From Anaerolineae bacterium (GTDB lineage Bacteria; Chloroflexota; Anaerolineae; Aggregatilineales; UBA2796): 64,000 nt of DNA. The position numbers were made by a program, and so were the translations under genes. Shown here in pieces: positions 24,147 to 33,056 of this stretch. Below the pieces are notes generated by a model. That model did no database searches and was not told where the DNA came from. It worked only from the letters and a program-made list of their open reading frames with translations. Each line of letters starts with the position of its first letter. The stretch's first letter is position 1. The stretch is from positions 22,159 through 86,158 of the forward strand of contig JAHBVJ010000034.1 of assembly GCA_019637615.1 (NCBI GenBank), read 5' to 3'.

Positions 24147-25625
24147 CTAGATGCCCAATGACACGTACTTGACTTCTAAATACTCGTGAATGCCCACCGA
24201 GCCACCTTCGCGACCCAAGCCGCTGTGCTTGAAGCCGCCGAAGGGGGCTTGCGCCGTCGAAGGCAAGCCATCATTCGCCCCGATGATGCCATATTCGAGC
24301 CGCTCCGCCACACGGATCACACGGCTGAAGTCGCGCGTGTAGTAGTAAGCCGCTAACCCATACTGCGTATCATTCGCCGTCGCGATCACCTCATCTTCGC
24401 TGTCAAACGGGATCAGCGGCGCGACGGGGCCAAACGTCTCCTCACGCGCCACCAGCATCAAGGCGCTCGCGCCCGTGAGCACTGTTGGTTGCCAGAAATT
24501 GCCCATTTGTGCGATTGCCTGCCCACCTAGCGCTACCGCCGCGCCATGTGCCGTCGCATCGCTGATATGCCGTTCCACCTTCACCCGCGCGGGCTGATCG
24601 ATCAGCGGCCCAACCGACACGTCCGGCGCGAGTCCATTGCCTACCTTCATCTTGCCGACTTCCGCCGTGAACGCTTCCGCGAACTGATCGTAGACTCCGC
24701 GTTGCACGAATATACGATTCGCGCATACGCACGTTTGCCCCGCGTTGCGGAACTTCGACGCCACCGCACCCTTCACCGCCGCGCCGAGATCAGCATCATC
24801 GAACACGATGAACGGTGCATTCCCGCCCAATTCCATCGACATCCGCTTGACTGTCGCCGCCGATTTCGCGATCAGCATCTGTCCGACCTCGGTAGACCCC
24901 GTGAACGAGATTTTCCGCACGCGCTCATCTGCGAACACCGTATCCGAAAACGGGATCGGGTTGCTGGTCGTCACGATGTTCACCACGCCGGGCGGGAAGC
25001 CCGCCTCGATGAACAGCTTACCGAGTTCCAACGCGGAAAGCGGCGTTTGTTCGGCAGGCTTGCAGACGCAGGTGCAGCCAGCCGCCAATGCTGGCCCCAA
25101 TTTGCGCGTTAGCATTGCCGTCGGGAAGTTCCACGGCGTGATCATCACCGCCACCCCAACAGGCTGTCGCAGCAGCCACAGGCGCTTGTTCGGCACCGAC
25201 GCGGGAATCATCTCCCCGTACACGCGCTCGGCCTCGCCCGCGAACCACGTCAAAAAGCTGGCGGCATACGCGATCTCGCCGCGTGCTTCACTGATTGGCT
25301 TGCCCTGTTCCAGCGTCATGATCGTCGCCAGCCGTTCGCGGCGCTCCAGCATCAGCGCGGCGACTTTGCGCATCAGGTCGGATCGTGTGATCGCGGGCAT
25401 AGCTGCCCAGATCGGCAGAGCGGCGGCAGCGGCATCAATTGCCGCCCGCGTTTCGTCCGCGCCCGCGTCCGGCACATACCGCAGAATGTCGCCCGTCGCC
25501 GGATTATCGACCGCGAATGTTTTGCCGTTGTTCGCCGCCTGCCATTCACCATTGATGAATAACTTATACTCGGCCTCGCCAAGCGTCTGATCAACGATTT
25601 GTTCAAGATTAAGTGTTGCAGCCAC
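24147..25625 (-). CDS. NAD(P)-dependent succinate-semialdehyde dehydrogenase family protein
   Basis: This 492-residue aldehyde dehydrogenase has the substrate/cofactor signatures MITPWNFPTAMLTRKLGPAL and CVCKPAEQTPLSAL, the catalytic base Glu in MSMELGGNAPFIVFDDAD, and the catalytic Cys in NAGQTCVCANRI. The pattern closely follows GabD-like enzymes that oxidise succinate semialdehyde in GABA breakdown. Related semialdehydes are possible substrates. It is a single gene between convergent and divergent neighbours. Confidence 0.9.
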   Translation of the reverse strand: MAATLNLEQIVDQTLGEAEYKLFINGEWQAANNGKTFAVDNPATGDILRYVPDAGADETRAAIDAAAAALPIWAAMPAITRSDLMRKVAALMLERRERLATIMTLEQGKPISEARGEIAYAASFLTWFAGEAERVYGEMIPASVPNKRLWLLRQPVGVAVMITPWNFPTAMLTRKLGPALAAGCTCVCKPAEQTPLSALELGKLFIEAGFPPGVVNIVTTSNPIPFSDTVFADERVRKISFTGSTEVGQMLIAKSAATVKRMSMELGGNAPFIVFDDADLGAAVKGAVASKFRNAGQTCVCANRIFVQRGVYDQFAEAFTAEVGKMKVGNGLAPDVSVGPLIDQPARVKVERHISDATAHGAAVALGGQAIAQMGNFWQPTVLTGASALMLVAREETFGPVAPLIPFDSEDEVIATANDTQYGLAAYYYTRDFSRVIRVAERLEYGIIGANDGLPSTAQAPFGGFKHSGLGREGGSVGIHEYLEVKYVSLGI

Positions 25626-25797
25626 GATTTACCTCATTTATTTACGCTATCAGGGTGTCTGTTGGACGGATTGCCACAAAAATAACCTACCTTGATCCTA
25701 AATGAAACAGACCGATCATGGAAACCTATATCTTGGCAAGATCGCCGCCTTCGTGGTATCAACGGGGTTTACCGCATCTACACATCCAAAAGCAATT

Positions 25798-26709
25798 ATG
25801 CAACCCTTATTCGTGCTCCATCCACGCCCGCCTTATGCCTTCGATACGCTGCTGGCGTTCGTCCGCCGCTATGCGCATCCGGTACTGCATCACGCCCACG
25901 CCGACGCTTACCGTCACATCCTGCGCATCGATGATAGGTTAGCGCTGATCGAAGTACGCTCACACGGCACGACCAACGCACCGCAGTTAGCGGTGAATCT
26001 TCTCGCTGCGACGGACGATATTCCTATCGACGTGCTGCAATCGCGCCTTGCCCACATCCTCGCCATTGACGTAGATCGCGCCAGCTTCTTTGAATATGCC
26101 AATCAGCATCAACCCCTCGCCAGCGTGATCGCACCGCTGCATGGTCTTCCGCTCTTGCGCACCGACGATCTTTTCGAAGCCTTGATGTGCGTGATCATCG
26201 AGCAGCAGATCGCGTGGAAAACGGCCTTGCGGGCACAGCGTTGGTTGCTAGAGTGGGCTGGACACCGCCTCGATCATGACAGTCAGCCGTACTACGCCTT
26301 CCCCACGCCAGCGCAGATCGCTGCCGCTTCCGTCGATGACCTCAAGCCGCTGAAAATCACCTTCGGGCGGATGCGCCTAATGATCTCACTCGCGGAGCAA
26401 GTCGCCAGCGGACAGCTTGACCTCGCCAGTCTCACCACGCTCTCTCCGCTCGATTGCTATCATGCGCTCTTGAAGCTCAAGGGGATCGGGCACTGGACGG
26501 CGGCAGTGATCGTCTCGCGGGCGATGGGGCGGTCACCGCTCATCACCTACAATGATGTGGCGCTGCAAGCGGCGGTCAATTACCTGTTCTTCGACAAAGA
26601 AGGCCGCACCACGCCAGAAGCCGTGCAGCAAGTGTTCGCGCCTCTCGGTGACTACGCCGCTGAAGCCGCCGACTACACGCTGATTCGGTGGGTCTTCGAG
26701 CGCTATTGA
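25798..26709 (+). CDS. DNA-3-methyladenine glycosylase II, AlkA/HhH-GPD type
   Basis: This base-excision repair enzyme removes alkylated purines. The 303-residue product has the HhH-GPD domain in its C-terminal half: FEALMCVIIEQQIAWKTA, the hairpin LKLKGIGHWTAAVIVSRAMG and the catalytic Asp in PLITYNDVALQ. The N-terminal domain resembles the AlkA beta-rich part. I chose the ATG at 25798; an in-frame ATG at 25702 would add 32 residues that do not look like the family. Confidence 0.85.
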   Translation: MQPLFVLHPRPPYAFDTLLAFVRRYAHPVLHHAHADAYRHILRIDDRLALIEVRSHGTTNAPQLAVNLLAATDDIPIDVLQSRLAHILAIDVDRASFFEYANQHQPLASVIAPLHGLPLLRTDDLFEALMCVIIEQQIAWKTALRAQRWLLEWAGHRLDHDSQPYYAFPTPAQIAAASVDDLKPLKITFGRMRLMISLAEQVASGQLDLASLTTLSPLDCYHALLKLKGIGHWTAAVIVSRAMGRSPLITYNDVALQAAVNYLFFDKEGRTTPEAVQQVFAPLGDYAAEAADYTLIRWVFERY

Positions 26710-26768
26710 TATAGCTTCGCGGCAACATTCTTGCTCTTTTAGTTTCAGAAGGGAATATATTCGCCTTG

Positions 26769-26815
26769 AGTCCCGAAGGGACTTCGTAAGGTAAGCCCGA
26801 CGTTTCAACGTCGGG
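26769..26815. repeat. Two tandem hairpins between convergent genes
   Basis: A first hairpin is AGTCCC-GAA-GGGACT (26769-26783). A second is CCCGACGTT-TC-AACGTCGGG (26796-26815), with a nearly perfect 9-bp stem. They lie between alkA and the GNAT gene and may act as bidirectional terminators or as an interspersed intergenic repeat. Confidence 0.5.
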
Positions 26816-26835
26816 ACGCGGTTACCGCACCGAAG

Positions 26836-27525
26836 TTATCCGTACAACAAGCCTTCCAACCGACTCTTCACATCAGGCCATTCCTTGTCCAAAATGCGGA
26901 ACCACGCCGTATCCCGATTGCGTCCTTTGATGATGAAGTGATACTCTTGGATGCCCTCGAACGTGAAGCCCATCCGCAAGGCCGCCCGCCGTGATCGCTC
27001 GTTCAGCGAGTCACATTTCCATTCCAGCCGACGATAACCGAGTTCAAACGCGTGCTTGAGCATCAGGTAGGTCGCTTCGGTATTGGCCTTCGTGCGCTGC
27101 GCCAGCGGGCTATACCAGATGCTGCCCAACTCCACCTTGAGATGTTCAGGGAAATTGCTCAGATAATTGATGACGCCGATCTGCGTGCCCGTCGCCACCT
27201 CGAAAACCGTCATTGGTAGCCCGTTCGCCGCGTTGATCTGTGCCTGTAAATAGGCGCTGAACGCGTCGATGTTGTCGAACGGCCCACCAAACAAATACCG
27301 CCAGATCAGCATCTCAGCGTCGTAAGCGTCAATCTTGCGCTCGCCCAACTGGGCTGGTTGTCCGTTGGATACGGCGTACAGGGGTTCCAGATCGCGCGCC
27401 AAGTCCATCGGCTTTAGGATCACGAACCGCCCCTCCAGCGTCACCGGATCGGGCTTGACGGGCAGCAGCTTCATCTTGGCGCGGATTTCATCCGACAGTG
27501 GAGGATTGACGGGAAAGGTAGTCAT
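26836..27525 (-). CDS. GNAT family N-acetyltransferase (RimJ/RimL-like)
   Basis: The 229-residue protein matches acetyltransferases of the RimL-like group. It has an N-terminal ligand-side segment (VTLEGRFVILKPMDL), a central IGVINYLSNFPEHLKVELGS strand region, and the acetyl-CoA/helix region AQRTKANTEATYLMLKHAF followed by SRRAALRMGFTFEG. The acceptor is unknown. The ATG at 27525 is preferred; 27549 is an in-frame alternative. Confidence 0.85.
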   Translation of the reverse strand: MTTFPVNPPLSDEIRAKMKLLPVKPDPVTLEGRFVILKPMDLARDLEPLYAVSNGQPAQLGERKIDAYDAEMLIWRYLFGGPFDNIDAFSAYLQAQINAANGLPMTVFEVATGTQIGVINYLSNFPEHLKVELGSIWYSPLAQRTKANTEATYLMLKHAFELGYRRLEWKCDSLNERSRRAALRMGFTFEGIQEYHFIIKGRNRDTAWFRILDKEWPDVKSRLEGLLYG

Positions 27526-27589
27526 TGTGTCGTTAGTAACCTTCTGCAAAGGACAGGCTTGGGAGTGCGCATTATAGCGTATGTTGGGG

Positions 27590-28834
27590 CTACTCCTTCA
27601 CCACCCACCGCAAATGCGCCGGACGTTCAGGCCGACGCCAATCGATGCGCTGCAATTCCTTCGCCAGCGCTTCCAGATTCGCCAGATTGCGCACCGCCAG
27701 AAAATCATCCACATATGGCAGCATGGCCTGTGCGCCGCGTGTGATCGGTTCGTAGCGTTCCCCGCCGATCAGTGGATTCAGCCAGATTACGCGGTTTGCG
27801 TTGCGTTGCAGCCGATCCATCTCGCTGCGTAGCTGCTCTGGATCGCCGCGATCCCACCCATCAGTGATCAAGATCACCACTGCCCCGCGTCCGAGCACAC
27901 GCCGCGCCCACACGAAATTGAACGCGTGCAAATTGTCTCCGATGCGCGTTCCGCCGCCCCAATCCTGCACCGTCTCGCTGACCTGCTTCAGCGTCACGTC
28001 GATGGATTTGTGCCGCAGTGGTCGCGTGATCCGAGTCAGGCGCGTGCTGAACACGAACGACTCGACCTGATAAATACTGTTTGCCAGCGTGTGCATGAAA
28101 TGCAGCAGCAAACGCGTGTAGCGTTCCATGCTCCCGCTGATGTCGCAGATCAGCACCAACGGGCGCGGCTTGATCTTCTGTCGGCGCGTCGGCAGGCTGA
28201 TCGGCTCACCGGCATAGCGCATATTCCGCCGGAATGCCCGCCGCAGATCGAGCAGCTCGCCCTTCCCCGGCACAAAACGCCGCGTCTTCCGCGTGCCAAG
28301 ACTCCATCGCAGTGACGCCATCGCTTTTCGTGCCGCCGCGATCTCCTCGCCCGTCATCAACGCGAAGTCCTTGCGACGCAGCACTTCATTTTCGCTGACC
28401 GTCTGGTACACCACGATCATTTCTTCGTCGTTCTCAGGGCGATCATCGTGGAAGGCTGTGTTGTCTCGGTAACTTGGATTCGGCAAAATGCGTGGCTGCT
28501 CGGATTTCGACGCCTGATTTCCCGACTCCAGCCCGATATTGATCCAGCCATCGCCATGACGCTTCCAGAATAGCTCAAACGCCTGATCAAACAGTTCCAG
28601 ATCGCGCTGTCGGCTCACGATCAACGCGCGCAGGGCGTGACGGAAGTCTTCTTTGCGCCCCAACTGAATATGTTGGAGCGCGTTCGCCACTTCGATCATG
28701 CGGTTGGGCGAGACTGCCATGCCGAGCCGCTTGCATACGCGCCCGAACAGCAGCAGATTATGCAGCAGTTTGCCGCCTTCATAGGGCGTGCCGTCCGGAC
28801 CCAAATACCCGCCGGGACGAGGAAGATTCGTCAT
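27590..28834 (-). CDS. VWA domain-containing protein, CoxE-like
   Basis: The 414-residue protein has a helical N-terminal half and a von Willebrand A domain with the metal-binding motif DISGSM at residues 231-236, then DVTLKQVSETVQDWGGGTRIG and VVILITDGWDRGDPE. CoxE-like proteins work with MoxR ATPases as metal-insertion or remodelling chaperones. The only MoxR gene here is about 7 kb away, not adjacent as usual. Confidence 0.88.
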   Translation of the reverse strand: MTNLPRPGGYLGPDGTPYEGGKLLHNLLLFGRVCKRLGMAVSPNRMIEVANALQHIQLGRKEDFRHALRALIVSRQRDLELFDQAFELFWKRHGDGWINIGLESGNQASKSEQPRILPNPSYRDNTAFHDDRPENDEEMIVVYQTVSENEVLRRKDFALMTGEEIAAARKAMASLRWSLGTRKTRRFVPGKGELLDLRRAFRRNMRYAGEPISLPTRRQKIKPRPLVLICDISGSMERYTRLLLHFMHTLANSIYQVESFVFSTRLTRITRPLRHKSIDVTLKQVSETVQDWGGGTRIGDNLHAFNFVWARRVLGRGAVVILITDGWDRGDPEQLRSEMDRLQRNANRVIWLNPLIGGERYEPITRGAQAMLPYVDDFLAVRNLANLEALAKELQRIDWRRPERPAHLRWVVKE

Positions 28835-29198
28835 ATTTTCGTCTATTCGTACATTATTATTTAGGTGGATTCTGGCACAGGTTCGCTCACGTAAGCAAGG
28901 ATGATCCGGTCACAGGAAATACCAGCCTCTGTAAGCGCCATCTGCCAGTTCACATTCTACCAAGTATACGCCCCCTATTTCACTTGCCGTTTGAGTCTTG
29001 GAACGGCTGCGCACTTTCAGCCCAATTCTGCCTCCTCAACCGTGACTCTACGAGCAACCCGAAATGGAAACACGGCGATTCCGCTGCACCATCGATGTGG
29101 ATGGTCACCGGAATCATTCATCCGCGTGCAGGGCAGCAAAAAGGGGCAGGTTCATGCGAACCTACCCCTTAGTTCAGACAACCTTATGGGATGTCAGA
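28835..29198. other. Gene-free stretch between the VWA gene and hppA
   Basis: I see no convincing gene in these 364 bases. The only clear element is the hppA terminator at 29138-29170. The VWA gene's own promoter is presumably near its left end but has no clear hexamers. Confidence 0.5.
29138..29170 (-). terminator. Intrinsic terminator of hppA
   Basis: Read on the minus strand, a stem of AAGGGGTAGGTTC with GAACCTGCCCCTT (13 bp, one G-U type mismatch) and a 4-nt loop is followed by a T-run. It lies 29 bp after the hppA stop. This is the strongest terminator found in the window. Confidence 0.85.
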
Positions 29199-31793
29199 TT
29201 ACCCGCCGATAGGAGCCGTCGGGTCTTCCACCGCGTCGCCTGTGCGGCTGCGCTGGACGGAATACAGCACCACGCCGAGCAGCACCAGCATCACGATCAC
29301 GGTGATCGCGACGGTGCCACCGTTCGTGCCACTCGCGGTTTGCGCCGCGTAGGTCACGATCAACGGAGCAGCCAACAGCGAGACGAGGTTGATCACCTTG
29401 ATCATCGGGTTCAGCGCGGGGCCAGCCGTATCCTTGAACGGATCACCCACCGTGTCACCGACCACCGTGGCCTTGTGCGGTTCAGACCGCTTGCCACCGT
29501 AGTGCCCTTGCTCGACGAACTTCTTGGCATTGTCCCACGCGCCGCCCGCGTTCGCCATGAACACCGCCATCAACTGACCGGTGAGGATGATGCCCGCGTT
29601 AAAGCCGCCCAACGCGCTCGCGCCGAGCAAGAACCCGACGATGATCGGGCTGAGTACGGCGACCACACCTACGGGCAGCAGTTCGCGCTGCGCCGCCTGT
29701 GTCGAGACGCTCACGCACTCGGCATAGTCAGGCGTCTTGGTGCCTTCCATGATGCCGGGGATGCGCAGTTGACGGCGTACCACGGCGATCATCTTGAAGG
29801 CAGCGCGGTTCACGCTCATGATCAGCAGCGAGCTGAACAGGAAGATCAAACCGCCACCGACCAGCATACCGATGAAGGTGAGCGGATCAGCGATATTGAT
29901 GCCCTTGCTGAACAGTGTCTGACTCAGGTCGATGCCTTGCCCCAACTGCGCGATGCGTGTGTCAGTCAAGAAAGCACCGAACAGCGACACGGCAGCGATC
30001 ACCGCCGAGCCAATCGCTACGCCCTTAGTGATTGCCTTGGTCGTGTTACCGACGCCGTCGAGTTGTTCGAGCGTGTCGCCAGCGGCGTCAGCTTCACCAG
30101 CCAACTCAGCCACGCCTTGCGCGTTGTCAGAAATCGGGCCGAAGGCGTCCATCGAGACGTTGTTGCCTGTCAGCGTCAACATACCGATGCCCGTCATCGC
30201 GATACCGTACAACACGGCAGAGAACGTATCCACGCCCGTCAGCGGGAAGGCCGTGAAGATCACCAGCGAGGCCAACAGCGCACCAGCGATCACGATCACG
30301 GCGGCGGTGCTCGACTCCATACCGACCGACAGACCGCGCAAAATCACCGTTGCGGGGCCAGTTTGCGAGTTACGGGCAATATCCTTGACAGCTTCGTGTT
30401 CGGTGTCGGTGAAGTATGCCGTCACCTGCTCGATCACGATGGCGAGGATGATACCGATCACGGTTGCCGCCAACGGCTGCCAGATGATCGCGCCCGTTGC
30501 CGGATCGCGCATGTAGAACAGCGTCACCAGCGTAAACAGCACCACACTAACGCCCGCCGAGATGCGGAACCCACCAGTGATAGCACCGAGCGCATCCTTT
30601 TCTTCGTTGCTGCTGCGCACGAAGTAGGTACCGATGATCGAACTCAACACGCCGACGCCGCGCACCACCAACGGGAACACGATCCAGATGCGTGAGTTCG
30701 TCGCGAACGACAGCGTCAGACCGAGGATCAACGCCGACACGATGGTGACTTCGTAGCTCTCGAAGATGTCTGCCGCCATACCAGCGCAGTCACCAACGTT
30801 ATCACCCACGAGGTCAGCGATCACAGCAGCGTTGCGTGGGTCGTCTTCCGGCAGTCCGGCTTCAACCTTACCCACGAGGTCAGCGCCCACGTCGGCAGCC
30901 TTGGTGAAGATGCCGCCGCCAACGCGCATAAACAACGCCAGCAGCGTGCCGCCGAAGCCGAAGCCTAGCAGCGCGTCTGGCGAGGCAATACCAAAGATGA
31001 TGAAGATGACGGTGCCGCCTAGCAACCCGAGGCCGTCCGTCAACATACCTGTAATCGTGCCAGAACGGTACGCAATGCGCAGGGCTTCGCTGTAACCACG
31101 CTTCGAATCGACAGCCGCCGCCGCCACACGGACGTTCCCTTGGACTGCCATGTTCATCCCGACGAAACCAACCATCGCGGAGAACAACGCGCCGACCAAG
31201 AAGCCGATCGAGCGACCAAGCGCCACATTCAAGCGTGCCGCATCGCAGTTCGGGCCAGCCACACGGGCGATCTCTGCCTCAAGCTGACCGCGCAGCAGCG
31301 CCGCCTGCTCGATGGTGGTCTTTACCCATGCTGCTTGTTGATCAGCAGGAACGTCGGCAGGAGCGACAACCGAGGTATTGGAAGCCTGTGCTGCCTGAAC
31401 AATATCGTAAGAAGCTTTATTTTGGACAAATTCCGCTTTTTGCGCGTCAGTCCCATTGACTGGGCCATTCGCGAGGTAAGCCTCTTCGGCTGCGGTCGCC
31501 TCGGTCGGACAAAAGCGGATTACGGAGAAGGGTGTGGGTTGAACGACAAATACGCTGAAGAACAATACGACAACCAGCACGACAATCAAGATCGCGATGG
31601 TACGAAGTTGTGAACTCAAATAGGCATTTGCACCTGTGCGGATATAGTTCCACACTTCCTGCATTTTCTTGGAACCCTTCGGTTCGGCTAAGATCTGACG
31701 GGCCAAGAACACCGCATAGAGTAACCCTGCGATGGCGATGCCGAGAACGATGAATATCATGGCGTTCTCGACTTGCGTAAACGTTTGGCTCAT
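29199..31793 (-). CDS. hppA: Membrane-bound proton-translocating pyrophosphatase
   Basis: The enzyme couples pyrophosphate hydrolysis to ion pumping. The 864-residue protein has about 16 helices and the catalytic motifs FTKAADVGADLVGKVE, DNVGDCAGMAADIFESYE and GGAWDNAKKFVE. The segment GNTTKAITKG has Lys and Thr where K+-dependent enzymes have Ala residues, which predicts a K+-independent H+ pump. A hydrophilic insert between the first helices (residues about 90-190) is longer than in many relatives. It begins after AAGGGGG, and its promoter region is shared with the divergent EamA gene. Confidence 0.95.
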   Translation of the reverse strand: MSQTFTQVENAMIFIVLGIAIAGLLYAVFLARQILAEPKGSKKMQEVWNYIRTGANAYLSSQLRTIAILIVVLVVVLFFSVFVVQPTPFSVIRFCPTEATAAEEAYLANGPVNGTDAQKAEFVQNKASYDIVQAAQASNTSVVAPADVPADQQAAWVKTTIEQAALLRGQLEAEIARVAGPNCDAARLNVALGRSIGFLVGALFSAMVGFVGMNMAVQGNVRVAAAAVDSKRGYSEALRIAYRSGTITGMLTDGLGLLGGTVIFIIFGIASPDALLGFGFGGTLLALFMRVGGGIFTKAADVGADLVGKVEAGLPEDDPRNAAVIADLVGDNVGDCAGMAADIFESYEVTIVSALILGLTLSFATNSRIWIVFPLVVRGVGVLSSIIGTYFVRSSNEEKDALGAITGGFRISAGVSVVLFTLVTLFYMRDPATGAIIWQPLAATVIGIILAIVIEQVTAYFTDTEHEAVKDIARNSQTGPATVILRGLSVGMESSTAAVIVIAGALLASLVIFTAFPLTGVDTFSAVLYGIAMTGIGMLTLTGNNVSMDAFGPISDNAQGVAELAGEADAAGDTLEQLDGVGNTTKAITKGVAIGSAVIAAVSLFGAFLTDTRIAQLGQGIDLSQTLFSKGINIADPLTFIGMLVGGGLIFLFSSLLIMSVNRAAFKMIAVVRRQLRIPGIMEGTKTPDYAECVSVSTQAAQRELLPVGVVAVLSPIIVGFLLGASALGGFNAGIILTGQLMAVFMANAGGAWDNAKKFVEQGHYGGKRSEPHKATVVGDTVGDPFKDTAGPALNPMIKVINLVSLLAAPLIVTYAAQTASGTNGGTVAITVIVMLVLLGVVLYSVQRSRTGDAVEDPTAPIGG

Positions 31794-31971
31794 TTAAGAA
31801 CCCCCTTCTAAAATATCTAGCACGTATAATTTAATAGCGCGTACCTATTACGCGTTTCGCGCTATGACAGGCATTTTAGAGTTGTGCCAAAACTCTCTCT
31901 CTCCAGAGATTAAAAAGCGATCTGCAATTCTACTCACAAGTTGAGGGGCTGACAATGCTAATTGTGAAAAC

Positions 31972-33030
31972 ATGAAATATCATTACTTTCCTGCGATTGT
32001 ACAGGCCCTTCTCGCGGCAATTTTCTTCGGCGCAAGTGCTCCTTTCGCTAAATTATTGCTGGGTCAGCTAGAACCGGTGACCCTAGCCGCCCTACTATAT
32101 CTCGGCAGTGGATTTGGTGCGTTGGCCTTTAACCGCCTGAATTTGCTCGGCAGCGCGACGAGCGAAGCGCCACTCACCCGTGCCGAACTTGGTTGGCTGG
32201 CAAGCGCGATCATCGCGGGCGGTATCATCGGCGCGATCCTCCAACTGGTGAGCCTGCGCAGCACACCCGCCGCAACCGCCTCGCTGCTGCTAAATTTCGA
32301 AGGCGTTGCCACCACATTGATCGCGGCGTTGGTGTTCAAGGAAGCGATCAGCCGCCGCACCGTGCTGTCGATCCTGTGCGTCACCGCTGCCAGCATCATC
32401 TTATCATGGGATGGCAGCGGGCAGTGGGGCATTTCGGTAGGCGCGCTCGGCATTCTGCTGGCGTGCCTGTTTTGGGGCATCGACAACAATCTGACGCGCA
32501 ACATCTCCGCCAAGAATCCATTGACTATCGTCATCGCGAAAGGCTTAGTCGCTGGCTCGTTTTCGCTGCTGCTCACCTTATTGCTCGGTAATCGTCTGCC
32601 CGGTATCGAGATCATCCTCGGCGCTTTATTCTTAGGCGCTCTCAGCTACGGTCTGAGCCTGATTTTGTTCATCCGTGCCATGCGTGGGCTAGGCGCTGCA
32701 CGTACCAGCGCACTGTTCGGTACAGCTCCGCTAATCGGTGTGGCGCTGTCGCTGGCAATTTTTCGCGATCCGCTGACGCCAACTTTCCTGATCGCGCTGC
32801 TGTTGATGACAGTTGGTACTGTCATCTTGCTCAACGAGGATCACCAGCATATCCATTTCCACGCGCTGACCACCCACGAGCATCGCCATCGCCACGACGA
32901 CGCGCACCACGAGCATACGCACCCTACTACTGAGTTACAGCAAGCGCATTCGCACCTTCACACACATCAACCGACCGAACATCAGCACGCGCACATGCCA
33001 GATACCGATCACCGTCACACGCACTTATGA
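31972..33030 (+). CDS. EamA/DMT family transporter with His-rich tail
   Basis: The 352-residue protein has ten membrane helices in two EamA halves (LAAIFFGASAPFAKLLLG opens the first). A cytoplasmic C-terminal tail of about 60 residues is extremely rich in His, Asp and Glu (for example HEHRHRHDDAHHEHTH). Such tails bind Zn, Ni or Co and are known on metal transporters of other families. The EamA family mostly exports metabolites, so metal transport here is inferred. The next gene starts 26 bp downstream. Confidence 0.8.
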   Translation: MKYHYFPAIVQALLAAIFFGASAPFAKLLLGQLEPVTLAALLYLGSGFGALAFNRLNLLGSATSEAPLTRAELGWLASAIIAGGIIGAILQLVSLRSTPAATASLLLNFEGVATTLIAALVFKEAISRRTVLSILCVTAASIILSWDGSGQWGISVGALGILLACLFWGIDNNLTRNISAKNPLTIVIAKGLVAGSFSLLLTLLLGNRLPGIEIILGALFLGALSYGLSLILFIRAMRGLGAARTSALFGTAPLIGVALSLAIFRDPLTPTFLIALLLMTVGTVILLNEDHQHIHFHALTTHEHRHRHDDAHHEHTHPTTELQQAHSHLHTHQPTEHQHAHMPDTDHRHTHL

Positions 33031-33056
33031 TAAGGATTAGATTGGAGTAGACCCGA

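Noticed and set aside
29064..30695. Open frame of 543 codons on the plus strand
   Set aside because: It is exactly antisense to hppA, is rich in Arg/His/Gln/Asp as expected for a shadow frame of GC-rich coding DNA, and shows no family pattern.
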